In this document: positions 1 to 8,011 of the stretch, in pieces
Layout of the letters: every line of letters begins with the position of its first letter
Numbering within the stretch: position 1 is the first letter of the stretch
From: a bacterium
Lineage (GTDB): Bacteria; Gemmatimonadota; Gemmatimonadetes; Gemmatimonadales; Gemmatimonadaceae
Reading direction: 5' to 3'
Assembly (NCBI GenBank): GCA_027484025.1
Contig: JAIXTI010000081.1
Span: 1 to 64,000, forward strand
DNA length: 64,000 nt
Notes under the pieces: generated by a model
Database searches by the model: none
Told to the model about the DNA's origin: nothing
What the model saw: only the letters and a program-made list of their open reading frames with translations
Position numbers and translations under genes: made by a program

Positions 1-1
1 A

Positions 2-1015
2 AGCCTCGCGCGCCCTGGCTTTCTTCGCCTGACCGCCGTCGCGGACATCGATGGCGCGAAGGTGAATGAGATGGTTACGGTGGGCTTCGATGTCGACCGC
101 ATCGATGCATCGGTCACTGCGCCGGCGGACTTCCTCCCCTTCTGGCGTAACGCTCTGGCTGCAGCGCGCCGCGTGCCGCTCGCGCCGCAGCTCACGCTAC
201 GCGAGGATCTCTCCACGGCCACCGTGAACGTGTATCACGTGTCCTTCCAGAATCATCGGGAGGGCAGTCGCCTGTACGGGATGTTGTCGGTACCCAAAGC
301 TCCGGGAAAGTATCCAGCCATGCTGGTCGTGCCAGGCGCCGGTGTGCGCCCGTACTTCCCGGACACCAGAACCGCGGCGCGGGGCGTCGTGCACCTGACG
401 ATCGGTATTCACGGTATACCCGTCGACCGTGATTCGCTGCTCTACAACGAACTGCGCGCCACCGCCCTGAGTGGGTACTGGGCGTTCGGCATCGAGGACC
501 GCGACAAGTACTACTACAAGCGAGTCATCGTGGGCGCGGTACGCGCGGGTGACTTTCTCATGTCGCTCCCGCAGGTGGACAGCACACGCTACGTCGTTCG
601 CGGCGGCAGCCAGGGCGGCCTGCTCGCCATTGCCACCGCGGTCCTCGATCCGCGCGTGAAGGCGCTGGCGGTGGCACACCCGGCCATGGGGGACCACTTC
701 GGCTATCGACAGGGGCGCGCCGGCGGATGGCCCCACATCTTCGCCGATACAACGCGCATGCAGGCGAAGACCGAGATCAGCGCCACGCTTCCGTACTACG
801 ATGCGGACAACTTCGCGCGCCTACTCACGGTGCCGGGTTTCTACACGTGGGGGTACAACGACACCACGGTGCCACCAACAGCGTCGTACGCCGTGTACAA
901 CCTCATCACCGCACCGAAGGAACTGCTCATCGCGAAGGAGACCGGGCACATCGTGAACACCCAGCAAAATGCGGGAATGATGAGTTTCCTGTTCCGACAG
1001 CTGGGCGTGCGCTGA
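2..1015 (+). CDS. Acetyl xylan esterase (AXE1)-like alpha/beta hydrolase, 5' end missing
   Basis: C-terminal part of a carbohydrate or ester deacetylase of the AXE1 / cephalosporin-C deacetylase type. The reading frame is open to the left edge of the window and the residues before the GTG at 62 (ending PGFLRLTAVADIDG) look like protein, so the true start lies outside. The nucleophile elbow is GGSQGG with the Ser codon at 608-610. A later Asp sits in YNDTTVPP and the His in ETGHIVN, giving a complete triad in the family order. The N-terminal part before the hydrolase fold resembles the small beta domain that precedes AXE1 in some members. It is convergent with the glycosyltransferase gene, with only about 50 bases between stops. 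Substrate cannot be told from sequence. Confidence 0.85.
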   Translation, partial: SLARPGFLRLTAVADIDGAKVNEMVTVGFDVDRIDASVTAPADFLPFWRNALAAARRVPLAPQLTLREDLSTATVNVYHVSFQNHREGSRLYGMLSVPKAPGKYPAMLVVPGAGVRPYFPDTRTAARGVVHLTIGIHGIPVDRDSLLYNELRATALSGYWAFGIEDRDKYYYKRVIVGAVRAGDFLMSLPQVDSTRYVVRGGSQGGLLAIATAVLDPRVKALAVAHPAMGDHFGYRQGRAGGWPHIFADTTRMQAKTEISATLPYYDADNFARLLTVPGFYTWGYNDTTVPPTASYAVYNLITAPKELLIAKETGHIVNTQQNAGMMSFLFRQLGVR

Positions 1016-1067
1016 TTCCTATACTGCTGCAAAGATGCTGGATGGTCCGAACTGGTCCCAGACTGGG

Positions 1068-3194
1068 CTATGCCGCACGACGTACCGACGTCGTGAGTCG
1101 TGGGTAGGCGGTCTCGGGCGTCCGCCGCAATTCCGGCCGAATACCGCGAACGGATGGCGCCGGCGGCGTGGCCCCGAGTGACCACGCGGGCGGTCCGCTT
1201 CGCGGCTTCGAACCACCAAGCAACCGTCGCATGAATCGGTTCAACCCGGCCGACGCACTCGCCGGGGTCGCGTGCGTCTCGTACCCGTGCGCGAAGAGCT
1301 TCGCGATAAGGTATCGCTCTGCTTCCGCCGACATCTCCTCGAAGGCGATCCCGACACCGACCTCGCCGATCCAGCGCCGGACGACGGCAGTAAGCGTCCC
1401 CACATCGGACAGCTGCAGGTGCACACGCGCGCCCGGGTCGGGGCGCGCGACACCCCACTGCAACGCCGCGCCACTCGCGCTCATGTCGACCACGAGTACG
1501 CGGCGCGCCACACCGTGATCCGTGGCCACATGTTCTTCATTCACGATGAAGCGCTCCTGTTCTCGCGTGGGGCGGAACTCGAACGACATCAGCAGACAGA
1601 CGACCATCACCAAGACGGTGATGGTCCCCCATATCAGCGACGGTGCCAGAAATGCATCCGGCGGGAGCCGCTCATAGTCGGGAAGACCGTTGACTAGCAT
1701 GCCGAGCAGCAGCGCGAGGATCGTGCCTCCCGACAGCATCACGGCGCGCACATCGACGACCATCCCGGTGGCGAGCTTCCCCTTCGGAGTCACCTTGAAG
1801 CCCACCGCAAAGGGTCGTACAAGACTGTGCGCGACGGCGGGCGCAAGCCGGAAGGTGGCAAACACCGAGTGCGCGAGCGACAGCACGGTGCTGCGCTGCA
1901 CGGTCGCCAGTCGACGCGTTGCCGTCAGCGTTGCAAGCAGCATCGGTACCTGAAACCGCATCAACGCGTCACCGTCTGCCGTTGGTACGGCCACGAGTCC
2001 GAACCACAAGAACGTGATCGGGCCGGCGATCATCACTGGTAAGGCGAGGTTCGACGCCACCCAGGAAAGTGGGAGAAAGAACAGTCGGGCCAGCAGCGGG
2101 AGCCCGCGGGCGCGAATCGGCCCCTCTTTCACGAACAGCATTTGAATGCCGCCACGTGCCCAGCGGGCGCGCTGTGTGTACAGCGCCGACAGTCCTTCGG
2201 GCGCAAGCCCACGCGCCAGTCGTTCATTCAGATACACGGTCTTCCAACCGCGCTGCAGCAATGCGACGCTGGTAAGGATATCCTCGGTGATCGACGACGT
2301 AGGAATGCCACCGAGCGCCTCGAGCGCAGTGCGGCGCGTGAGGCTGTTGCTGCCACACGAAAAGGCCACCCCCCAGGCATCACGCGAAGCCATGACGTCA
2401 CTGAAAAAGAAGGTCTGATCATCCGCATGCTCACCGAAGATCCGGAGATTCGCCTGGACCGGGTCATCGTTGAAGAAATGGTGTGGCACCTGGACCAGAC
2501 CAACCGTTTCGTCGCGGAAGAATCCGACGGTACGCTGCAGGAAATCCCGCTGCGCCACGAAGTCCGCATCGAAGACCAGCACCAGGTCGCTCGACGTACG
2601 TGCCAACGCGTGATTGATGTTGCCCGCCTTGGCGTGCGCCCGGTCCGGTCGACGGTGATATACAACCCCCCACTCGACACACCGATCCGCAAGCCAATCA
2701 CGTCCGCCATCATCGAGTATGTGCACCTGAACGTGCGGGTAGTCCAGCGCCAGCGCGCCTACGAGCGTGCGCGACAATACGTCCCACTCTTCGTTGTACG
2801 TCGGAATCAGTACGTCAACGGTGGGGAGCGACGCGCCACGATCGCGCGTGAGCTGCTCATGGTACCAGCGGGCATTGTCGTCCGCCTCCGCATGACGATC
2901 GCGGCGGCGGCTCATGATGAGCAGGAACAGTACGCCCTCGAGCAGCAGCGCGAGCTCGGCAGCGAAGAAGAACCACTGCCATAGCATTTCGATGCGTGAC
3001 TGGAAGGGGGCGTCCCACATGACACCGGCGCGCCACGCGGCATAGCGCACGGCGAGGGCAATCGCGACGATCGCCAGCGTTACCCGCCAACGTGGAGTCA
3101 GTGGACCGTGCGCCGGCGCCATGCCGATGCACAGCAGAGCCACCATTGCCAGCGGAACCCATGGGGGCATACCAGCCAGCAGGTCCATATTCAT
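1068..3194 (-). CDS. Cellulose-synthase-like GT2 glycosyltransferase with C-terminal PilZ domain
   Basis: Inner-membrane processive glycosyltransferase of 708 residues, probably making an exported beta-glycan. Three membrane segments lie at about 11-30, 38-55 and 72-94. The GT2 domain (about 122-350) has DDG at 161-163, the DAD metal site at 209-211, FSCGS at 278-282, TED at 303-305 and QRARW at 341-345. These are the BcsA-type UDP-sugar, catalytic and acceptor motifs. More membrane segments follow, then a PilZ domain (about 540-640) with REQER (544-548) and DxSxxG (570-575), the two c-di-GMP contact motifs. The product need not be cellulose: no BcsB, BcsC or BcsZ is present. The gene starts 28 bases after the HlyD-like gene, so the two are probably co-transcribed. 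Confidence 0.92.
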   Translation of the reverse strand: MNMDLLAGMPPWVPLAMVALLCIGMAPAHGPLTPRWRVTLAIVAIALAVRYAAWRAGVMWDAPFQSRIEMLWQWFFFAAELALLLEGVLFLLIMSRRRDRHAEADDNARWYHEQLTRDRGASLPTVDVLIPTYNEEWDVLSRTLVGALALDYPHVQVHILDDGGRDWLADRCVEWGVVYHRRPDRAHAKAGNINHALARTSSDLVLVFDADFVAQRDFLQRTVGFFRDETVGLVQVPHHFFNDDPVQANLRIFGEHADDQTFFFSDVMASRDAWGVAFSCGSNSLTRRTALEALGGIPTSSITEDILTSVALLQRGWKTVYLNERLARGLAPEGLSALYTQRARWARGGIQMLFVKEGPIRARGLPLLARLFFLPLSWVASNLALPVMIAGPITFLWFGLVAVPTADGDALMRFQVPMLLATLTATRRLATVQRSTVLSLAHSVFATFRLAPAVAHSLVRPFAVGFKVTPKGKLATGMVVDVRAVMLSGGTILALLLGMLVNGLPDYERLPPDAFLAPSLIWGTITVLVMVVCLLMSFEFRPTREQERFIVNEEHVATDHGVARRVLVVDMSASGAALQWGVARPDPGARVHLQLSDVGTLTAVVRRWIGEVGVGIAFEEMSAEAERYLIAKLFAHGYETHATPASASAGLNRFMRRLLGGSKPRSGPPAWSLGATPPAPSVRGIRPELRRTPETAYPRLTTSVRRAA

Positions 3195-3222
3195 ACGAAT
3201 GACCGGCAGCGGCAGAACGACA

Positions 3223-4431
3223 CTATTGGTCGAGCCAGCGACTCAACACACTCAACGGGCGAAACGGCGCATGCTCGTCGAAGATGATCTTGGCCTGTCG
3301 CCCAACCTGACAGAAGTTGCCCGCCGTCTGCTCGATCGTTGACGGATCGATACTGACAATCACGGTCGCGTCACCGTCGCGATTGGGTGTGAGCAGCTGC
3401 GCCGCGGCTGCGCCGTCTGGGCGCAGGCCACCACCGCGCACGCTCAGCACACGCGCAGGGTACTCCGTGGACCGTCCCGCGAAATGCACGAGCACCGCCG
3501 TTCCGGGCACAATGCGGTCGCCGTTGTACGGCGTCACGCTTGCTTCGAGATACACTCGGCTGCAATCCACCAACGTGGCGACCGGTGTTCCTTTGAGGAC
3601 ACGCTCGCCAGGAGCGGCGGGCACAGTCCATACCACGCCGGCGGTCGGTGCAGCAAGTGAGACCAGCGCCGGTGCGACGGTATCGGATACGCCGAGACTG
3701 CCCGCCACTAGAGCATCGAGTTCCACTTTCATGCCGTCCCGCTCGGCACGCAGTCGGGCGACATCGATCGTCAGCTGGTCCAGACGCTGCTGGGAGTACG
3801 GGGCGTCCTGTCCGCTTTCGTCAACCACAATGCCAGCTCGCGCGCTCGCCAGCGCGGCGCGCAGCCGCTTGGCATCGGCGGCGGCCACTGCCGCTTCCGC
3901 ACGCGTGCGCTCCAACTCCGACTGCGGAACCCCATCGACCTTGCGCAGCGCCTCGGCCTGCTCCAACGCGAATGCACGCTCGTTCGCACGAGCCTCAGCC
4001 GCCACCACGTTGGCCTCCAGCCGCACGACAGCCGTCTGCCGATAGCGCGCGGAGCGCACCGACAGCTCCTCCTGCATGTCGATCAGTGTCGTCAACTGAC
4101 GGGCGATGATGTCAATGCGATCTCTCAGCAGCGAAACGCGGCTTCCCAGATCACCCTCGCCGGTCGCCGACCACGCATCGCGCCGAACCCGCACGAGCAG
4201 TGCGCCAGAACGAACCGCCTCGCCCAGTTTGACACCCACCGTATCGACCGTGCCATCGATAGGTGCCAGGACCTGCACGCGTGGAGCATTCACCACGGCT
4301 TCTATGGACGTACGATAGAGCGCACGCTCAGCGAACACCGAGGCGAGCACCACGATGATCACGAGTGTGAGTAGTAGCCGGAACGGCTGCGAGTCAAGAC
4401 GGAGCCAGTGAGTCACGTTGATGAGACGCAT
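3223..4431 (-). CDS. HlyD-family membrane fusion / periplasmic adaptor protein
   Basis: Predicted 402-residue inner-membrane-anchored adaptor: a short cytoplasmic N-terminus, one transmembrane helix (about 17-35), a split biotinyl-lipoyl-like domain, a long Ala/Glu/Arg-rich coiled-coil hairpin (about 90-220) and a C-terminal beta-barrel part. Such proteins bridge the inner membrane to an export route. ATG at 4431 is preferred over a TTG seven codons upstream. It precedes the PilZ glycosyltransferase by 28 bases, where a BcsB- or Alg44-like partner would be expected, so it probably acts in export of that polysaccharide. This pairing role is inferred from context; the fold assignment rests on the lipoyl-like APIDGTV / APTAGVV repeats flanking the coiled coil. 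Confidence 0.88.
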   Translation of the reverse strand: MRLINVTHWLRLDSQPFRLLLTLVIIVVLASVFAERALYRTSIEAVVNAPRVQVLAPIDGTVDTVGVKLGEAVRSGALLVRVRRDAWSATGEGDLGSRVSLLRDRIDIIARQLTTLIDMQEELSVRSARYRQTAVVRLEANVVAAEARANERAFALEQAEALRKVDGVPQSELERTRAEAAVAAADAKRLRAALASARAGIVVDESGQDAPYSQQRLDQLTIDVARLRAERDGMKVELDALVAGSLGVSDTVAPALVSLAAPTAGVVWTVPAAPGERVLKGTPVATLVDCSRVYLEASVTPYNGDRIVPGTAVLVHFAGRSTEYPARVLSVRGGGLRPDGAAAAQLLTPNRDGDATVIVSIDPSTIEQTAGNFCQVGRQAKIIFDEHAPFRPLSVLSRWLDQ

Positions 4432-4602
4432 TTCATCATGCGAATGGCACAAAAGAGAACAATGCTATTCCGCGACACTGAATGCCGACGCGCAGCTGCA
4501 ACGACACATCAGTGCATCAAGGGAAAGCGCGTTCGGAAAGGGACCAAAATGTGAGTATCGGCATGTCCTCTCAATCCTTGAGCGGCAGCGTGATATTGCC
4601 GG

Positions 4603-5802
4603 TCATTTGCGCTGCGGCGGTCGCTCCGTGTACCCCTCCCATTCCCATGGCGTCACCGTATTGCCGAATACCGCCTCCATCAATGGACGGAATACGCGGT
4701 CACCGTTGTCGCTGTTCGAGAGGAGCACGATGCAATCTTTCCGTCGCGGGAAGCAGATCATGTAGGTGCGCGCACCATCGCCATTCCCCTCCTTGAAGAA
4801 CGCCGGGCCGAACGGGGTGTTGGTCAGCAGCCCCCAGCCGAGCCCATACGCGAGGCCGACGCGCTCAGCTTCCTCGCTGAAGGGCGGATCGTCAGGAAGC
4901 AGGAATTGATGCATGCTGCGTATGCGAATCTGCGGCGTGAGCATCTGCTGCATGGCGGCTGTCCCGAGAACACGACCGTCCATGAGCGCGATCGCGAAGC
5001 GAGCGAGATCCTCGGCGCTCGAGGTCATCGACCCCGCGGCGCGCGCATTCCGGCGTGTCTTGGCGAGGAACTGTTCTTCCGTACCAAAACGATCAGCCAT
5101 GTCGGGCTCGAACTCGCTGCGGAACGCCACGGCGCTTCGCGAAAGACCGAGCGGACGGAAGATCGCGTCGTCCATAAGGAGCGGAAGCGGCTTACCGAGC
5201 CGCTCTTCCAAGGCCAGCTGCAGTACGTTGAGCCCTTCGCCCGAGTAGCGAAATGCGGTGCCGGGCTCGTGGTGCAGATGCATCTGCGAATCCGGTTCGA
5301 ACATCGCAAAGTTGCCGAGCCCTGAGGTGAGCGACAGCAGCATCCGCGGCGTCACTCGCGACCAGCGCGGATCGGCCATGAGGGCGCGCGAACGTTCGGT
5401 CCATTCGGGATACGCGGACAGCGGCTGCCGCAGCAGTGTCGCCACGGGATCATCGAGTGAGATGACGCCCTGTTCGGAGAGCTGCATGACCCAGGTTCCG
5501 AAGACGGCTTTGGTGATCGACGCCGCCCACGTGATGGACTGGCGCTCCATCGGGAGGTCCGGGTTCTTTTGCCGCAGACCGTAGGCCGCGCTCCACGACA
5601 GACGCCCGTCGTTCACCACGGCCACTTGCAGGCCGGTCACGTGGTGCTGCCGCACAAGACTGCGGACGATCGAGTCGGCGGTCGCGTGGGGGACGGCGCG
5701 ACCGTCGAGCCGGCGCAGTGTACCGGCGGATTGCGCATTAAGGAGTGACGCGGCGCCACAGAGCACAGAAAGCACCAGGGAAGCAACGCGGACCAAGGGC
5801 AA
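4603..5802 (-). CDS. Exported serine hydrolase, beta-lactamase class C fold
   Basis: A beta-lactamase/esterase-fold serine hydrolase of about 399 residues. The acylation motif is SITK in AASITKAVFG. The second motif is YSG (FRYSGEG) where the family usually has YxN, so the general base neighbourhood is altered. GNGDGA near the C-terminus sits where KTG/HxG is expected. A hydrophobic signal sequence (VRVASLVLSVLCGAASLLNA) follows the TTG at 5802. A longer open frame upstream overlaps the preceding gene and looks non-coding, so the TTG start is preferred but not certain. It lies 68 bases after the small secreted gene and may be the last gene of the metallophosphoesterase operon. Substrate unknown; peptide or ester more likely than antibiotic. 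Confidence 0.85.
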   Translation of the reverse strand: MPLVRVASLVLSVLCGAASLLNAQSAGTLRRLDGRAVPHATADSIVRSLVRQHHVTGLQVAVVNDGRLSWSAAYGLRQKNPDLPMERQSITWAASITKAVFGTWVMQLSEQGVISLDDPVATLLRQPLSAYPEWTERSRALMADPRWSRVTPRMLLSLTSGLGNFAMFEPDSQMHLHHEPGTAFRYSGEGLNVLQLALEERLGKPLPLLMDDAIFRPLGLSRSAVAFRSEFEPDMADRFGTEEQFLAKTRRNARAAGSMTSSAEDLARFAIALMDGRVLGTAAMQQMLTPQIRIRSMHQFLLPDDPPFSEEAERVGLAYGLGWGLLTNTPFGPAFFKEGNGDGARTYMICFPRRKDCIVLLSNSDNGDRVFRPLMEAVFGNTVTPWEWEGYTERPPQRK

Positions 5803-5870
5803 CTCGCTGCAGAGGATGATTGCCTCTACGCAGCGGTAGCCGAAGGGTTTCGAAGCTCCAACGACGGCAC

Positions 5871-6521
5871 TCAGCGCGATTGCAGCGGGATCAGCGGAGA
5901 GAGCTGCGCCGCCGGGAGCCATTGCTCCTTGGGTCGGAGGATCGTGAACAACACCGGTCCGAGGATGCTCGGCATCCGCACACGTACGCCTGTCGCATTC
6001 GCCCCGGCGACCAGCCGTGCCGTGGCCATCAGCCGCGACGGATGATGATCACCGGGCGTGGCGGTGACATCGGCCATGAACTCTTCGCGAAGTGCCTCTT
6101 GCACCGCGGATACCGTCGGCCACTGCCACGCCTGAAACGGACGCGAGGCGCCGTTGGGCATCCGAGCTACGAGCTCCGACTCGAGGACACGTCGAACGCT
6201 TGCGTAGCGTGTTGCGAATTGCTCCGGCGACTCGGCGGCGAGACGGGCCAGCGCGGCCCGCTGAGCCTGCGGCGTGGCCGACGCGCCGGACGTGGGAATC
6301 AATAGTCGCGACCAGGTGCACAGCAGGCGCACCTCCAGCGCACCGCCGTCACGAATGACCAGCGTGACGGCACTCTCGCGAAGCTCGTGAGCACTGAGCG
6401 GTGTCGCCCCGATGATGGTCAGCACCGTAACAACCAGGACAACCAACAGAACGAGACGCGTCCGCATCGGCGACGACCGCCACAACCGCCACCGCTGCGG
6501 TTCGACAGGGCGCGTGATCAT
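5871..6521 (-). CDS. Small exported protein, last of the ATGA-coupled operon
   Basis: Protein of 216 residues, not recognised. A basic N-terminus is followed by a strong hydrophobic segment (about 21-40) and a signal-peptidase-like site after PLSA, so the mature part begins HELRESAVTLVIRDGG. The mature domain is mixed alpha/beta with no catalytic motif I can name. The ATG at 6521 overlaps the stop of the YHYH gene as ATGA, which fixes the start; the much longer open frame upstream is antisense-type shadow. Tight translational coupling to the PEBP-YHYH gene suggests that it is a stoichiometric partner or accessory of that protein. It could be an unrelated periplasmic binding or assembly factor. 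Confidence 0.75.
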   Translation of the reverse strand: MITRPVEPQRWRLWRSSPMRTRLVLLVVLVVTVLTIIGATPLSAHELRESAVTLVIRDGGALEVRLLCTWSRLLIPTSGASATPQAQRAALARLAAESPEQFATRYASVRRVLESELVARMPNGASRPFQAWQWPTVSAVQEALREEFMADVTATPGDHHPSRLMATARLVAGANATGVRVRMPSILGPVLFTILRPKEQWLPAAQLSPLIPLQSR

Positions 6522-8011
6522 CGCGAGCGACAGTAACTGTTCGTGGCGGTCACCGCCCCGTCCGTTTGGAATTCGAAGAGCCAACAAGTCGCCGAGGTAC
6601 GCGAGTAGCGAATCACGTAGCTTCGTCCGCCATTGTCCCAACGCATCGTGCTGGTACCACCTATGGCAAGAGAGGCAGCTGAGGTTTCGAGCGTCATGTT
6701 CGACGACGGCATCGGCGTACCAGGCGGGCGCAGCGGCGCGAACTTCGACGCCTGTCCGGCGAGGTCGGGACTCGGCACGCCGTGAAAACAGCTCAGAACA
6801 TACGGACTCACGTCGGTGACATGATACGCATACGTCGTCGGTGCATTGGCGTGCGGCACCGTGTTGCCACCGCATCCCGCATCGCGGGTCGCAACGGTGC
6901 CATCGGGGTTGCGATAGCCGAAGATGGCGAAACCATCGAGCGCCCAGCCAATGGGGTGCGAATCCCAATACGCAGTGCCCTGCTCACTCATGAGACACAC
7001 CGGCGCGGCGTGGTAGTGATAATCGTCGGCCCGTCCTGCATGTCCGTTGCAGTCGTCGAGCTCGCCGAGCACCTTGGTGTCGCCGCCACCAGGTCCACTG
7101 CACCCGCCCTGTTTGCAGGGATTGAAGATAGGCACGCCGTTCACCGCAATGCCGATGGGTCCGTCGAGTGCGGAAGTCTTCGTAGCGCTCACCACGGGCT
7201 GCAATGGAATGCGCCAGGCGTTTGCCCCTGTGAAGTTCTGAGGAACAGGCACCTGCTGGTTCGTGGCCCGAATGCCGCGCATCATGGGATGCCGACTCTG
7301 AATGCCGGTAGATGCCACCGCTGCGTAGGTGGAATCGCAGGTCACGTCGACACCGTTCACCTGTCGCCATGGGGTGACAGAGGCGCGCACGTATCCGCAG
7401 TTGATCATGGCCTGTGTGCGTGTCACGCCTACGTTCATCGAAGCGGTCGCCACAGTGAGCGAGCGAATGGCGTCGAGCAGCGCCGCACCCGTTATCTGCG
7501 ACGGTGTACCGGTCACCCGACCTGCCGCCGAGAGCGCGTATACTTGAACGGTGTACTGCTTGAGGCCGGGCCCTTGCGAGCAGGGCGGCGCATAGTTGGT
7601 GCCGGCACCATCATCAGCTTGCCCCACGGTCCCAACGCTCGCACCGGTGGAAATCGACGTGGTCGTCGAGGGAATGCCGTACAGCACCCAGCTGTACTTC
7701 GTGGCCCCTGCCGTGGGGATGGTACTCATGAGCACTGCATACTCGGCCGTACCCACCGGCGCACCGCTCCAGGACAGCGGCGGGGACTTCGCCTCTCCAT
7801 CACACGTATAGGTGGTAGGCATGGTGGCGTTCGCCATATCACTGCTTTGCACCGTGAAGGTCGGTGACGTTGGTGTCGGCGTTGGTGTTGGCGTCGACGT
7901 GCCCGGAGACGTGGTCCGACTTTCACCACACCCAACCATGACCGCGACAACCAGTCCGGCTTTCAGGGAATGCCACAGCGCGTGCGCGGGTCGCTGCATT
8001 CTCATGCTCAT
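6518..8011 (-). CDS. Lipoprotein fusing a PEBP/YbhB-like domain to a YHYH domain
   Basis: Protein of 497 residues with lipobox VMVGC (Cys28) and a Pro-Thr linker (about 38-50). It then has a YbhB/RKIP-like PEBP domain (about 52-205) and a YHYH domain (about 225-420) with DDYHYH at 329-334 and IGWALDGFAIFGY at 354-366. The PEBP core keeps DGEAKSPPLSW, but the usual DPDAP ligand loop is replaced by MSTIPTAGATKYSWV, so classical anion binding may be lost. YHYH domains occur in exported proteins of unknown function; the His cluster suggests metal binding. Both ends overlap neighbours by ATGA, tying it to the metallophosphoesterase upstream and the small secreted gene downstream. A short C-terminal beta domain follows. 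Confidence 0.88.
   Translation of the reverse strand: MSMRMQRPAHALWHSLKAGLVVAVMVGCGESRTTSPGTSTPTPTPTPTSPTFTVQSSDMANATMPTTYTCDGEAKSPPLSWSGAPVGTAEYAVLMSTIPTAGATKYSWVLYGIPSTTTSISTGASVGTVGQADDGAGTNYAPPCSQGPGLKQYTVQVYALSAAGRVTGTPSQITGAALLDAIRSLTVATASMNVGVTRTQAMINCGYVRASVTPWRQVNGVDVTCDSTYAAVASTGIQSRHPMMRGIRATNQQVPVPQNFTGANAWRIPLQPVVSATKTSALDGPIGIAVNGVPIFNPCKQGGCSGPGGGDTKVLGELDDCNGHAGRADDYHYHAAPVCLMSEQGTAYWDSHPIGWALDGFAIFGYRNPDGTVATRDAGCGGNTVPHANAPTTYAYHVTDVSPYVLSCFHGVPSPDLAGQASKFAPLRPPGTPMPSSNMTLETSAASLAIGGTSTMRWDNGGRSYVIRYSRTSATCWLFEFQTDGAVTATNSYCRSR

Noticed and set aside
1068-4431. Complete bacterial cellulose synthesis operon
   Set aside because: Only a BcsA-like gene and an HlyD-like adaptor are present; BcsB, BcsC and BcsZ are missing, so the name bcsA was not assigned.
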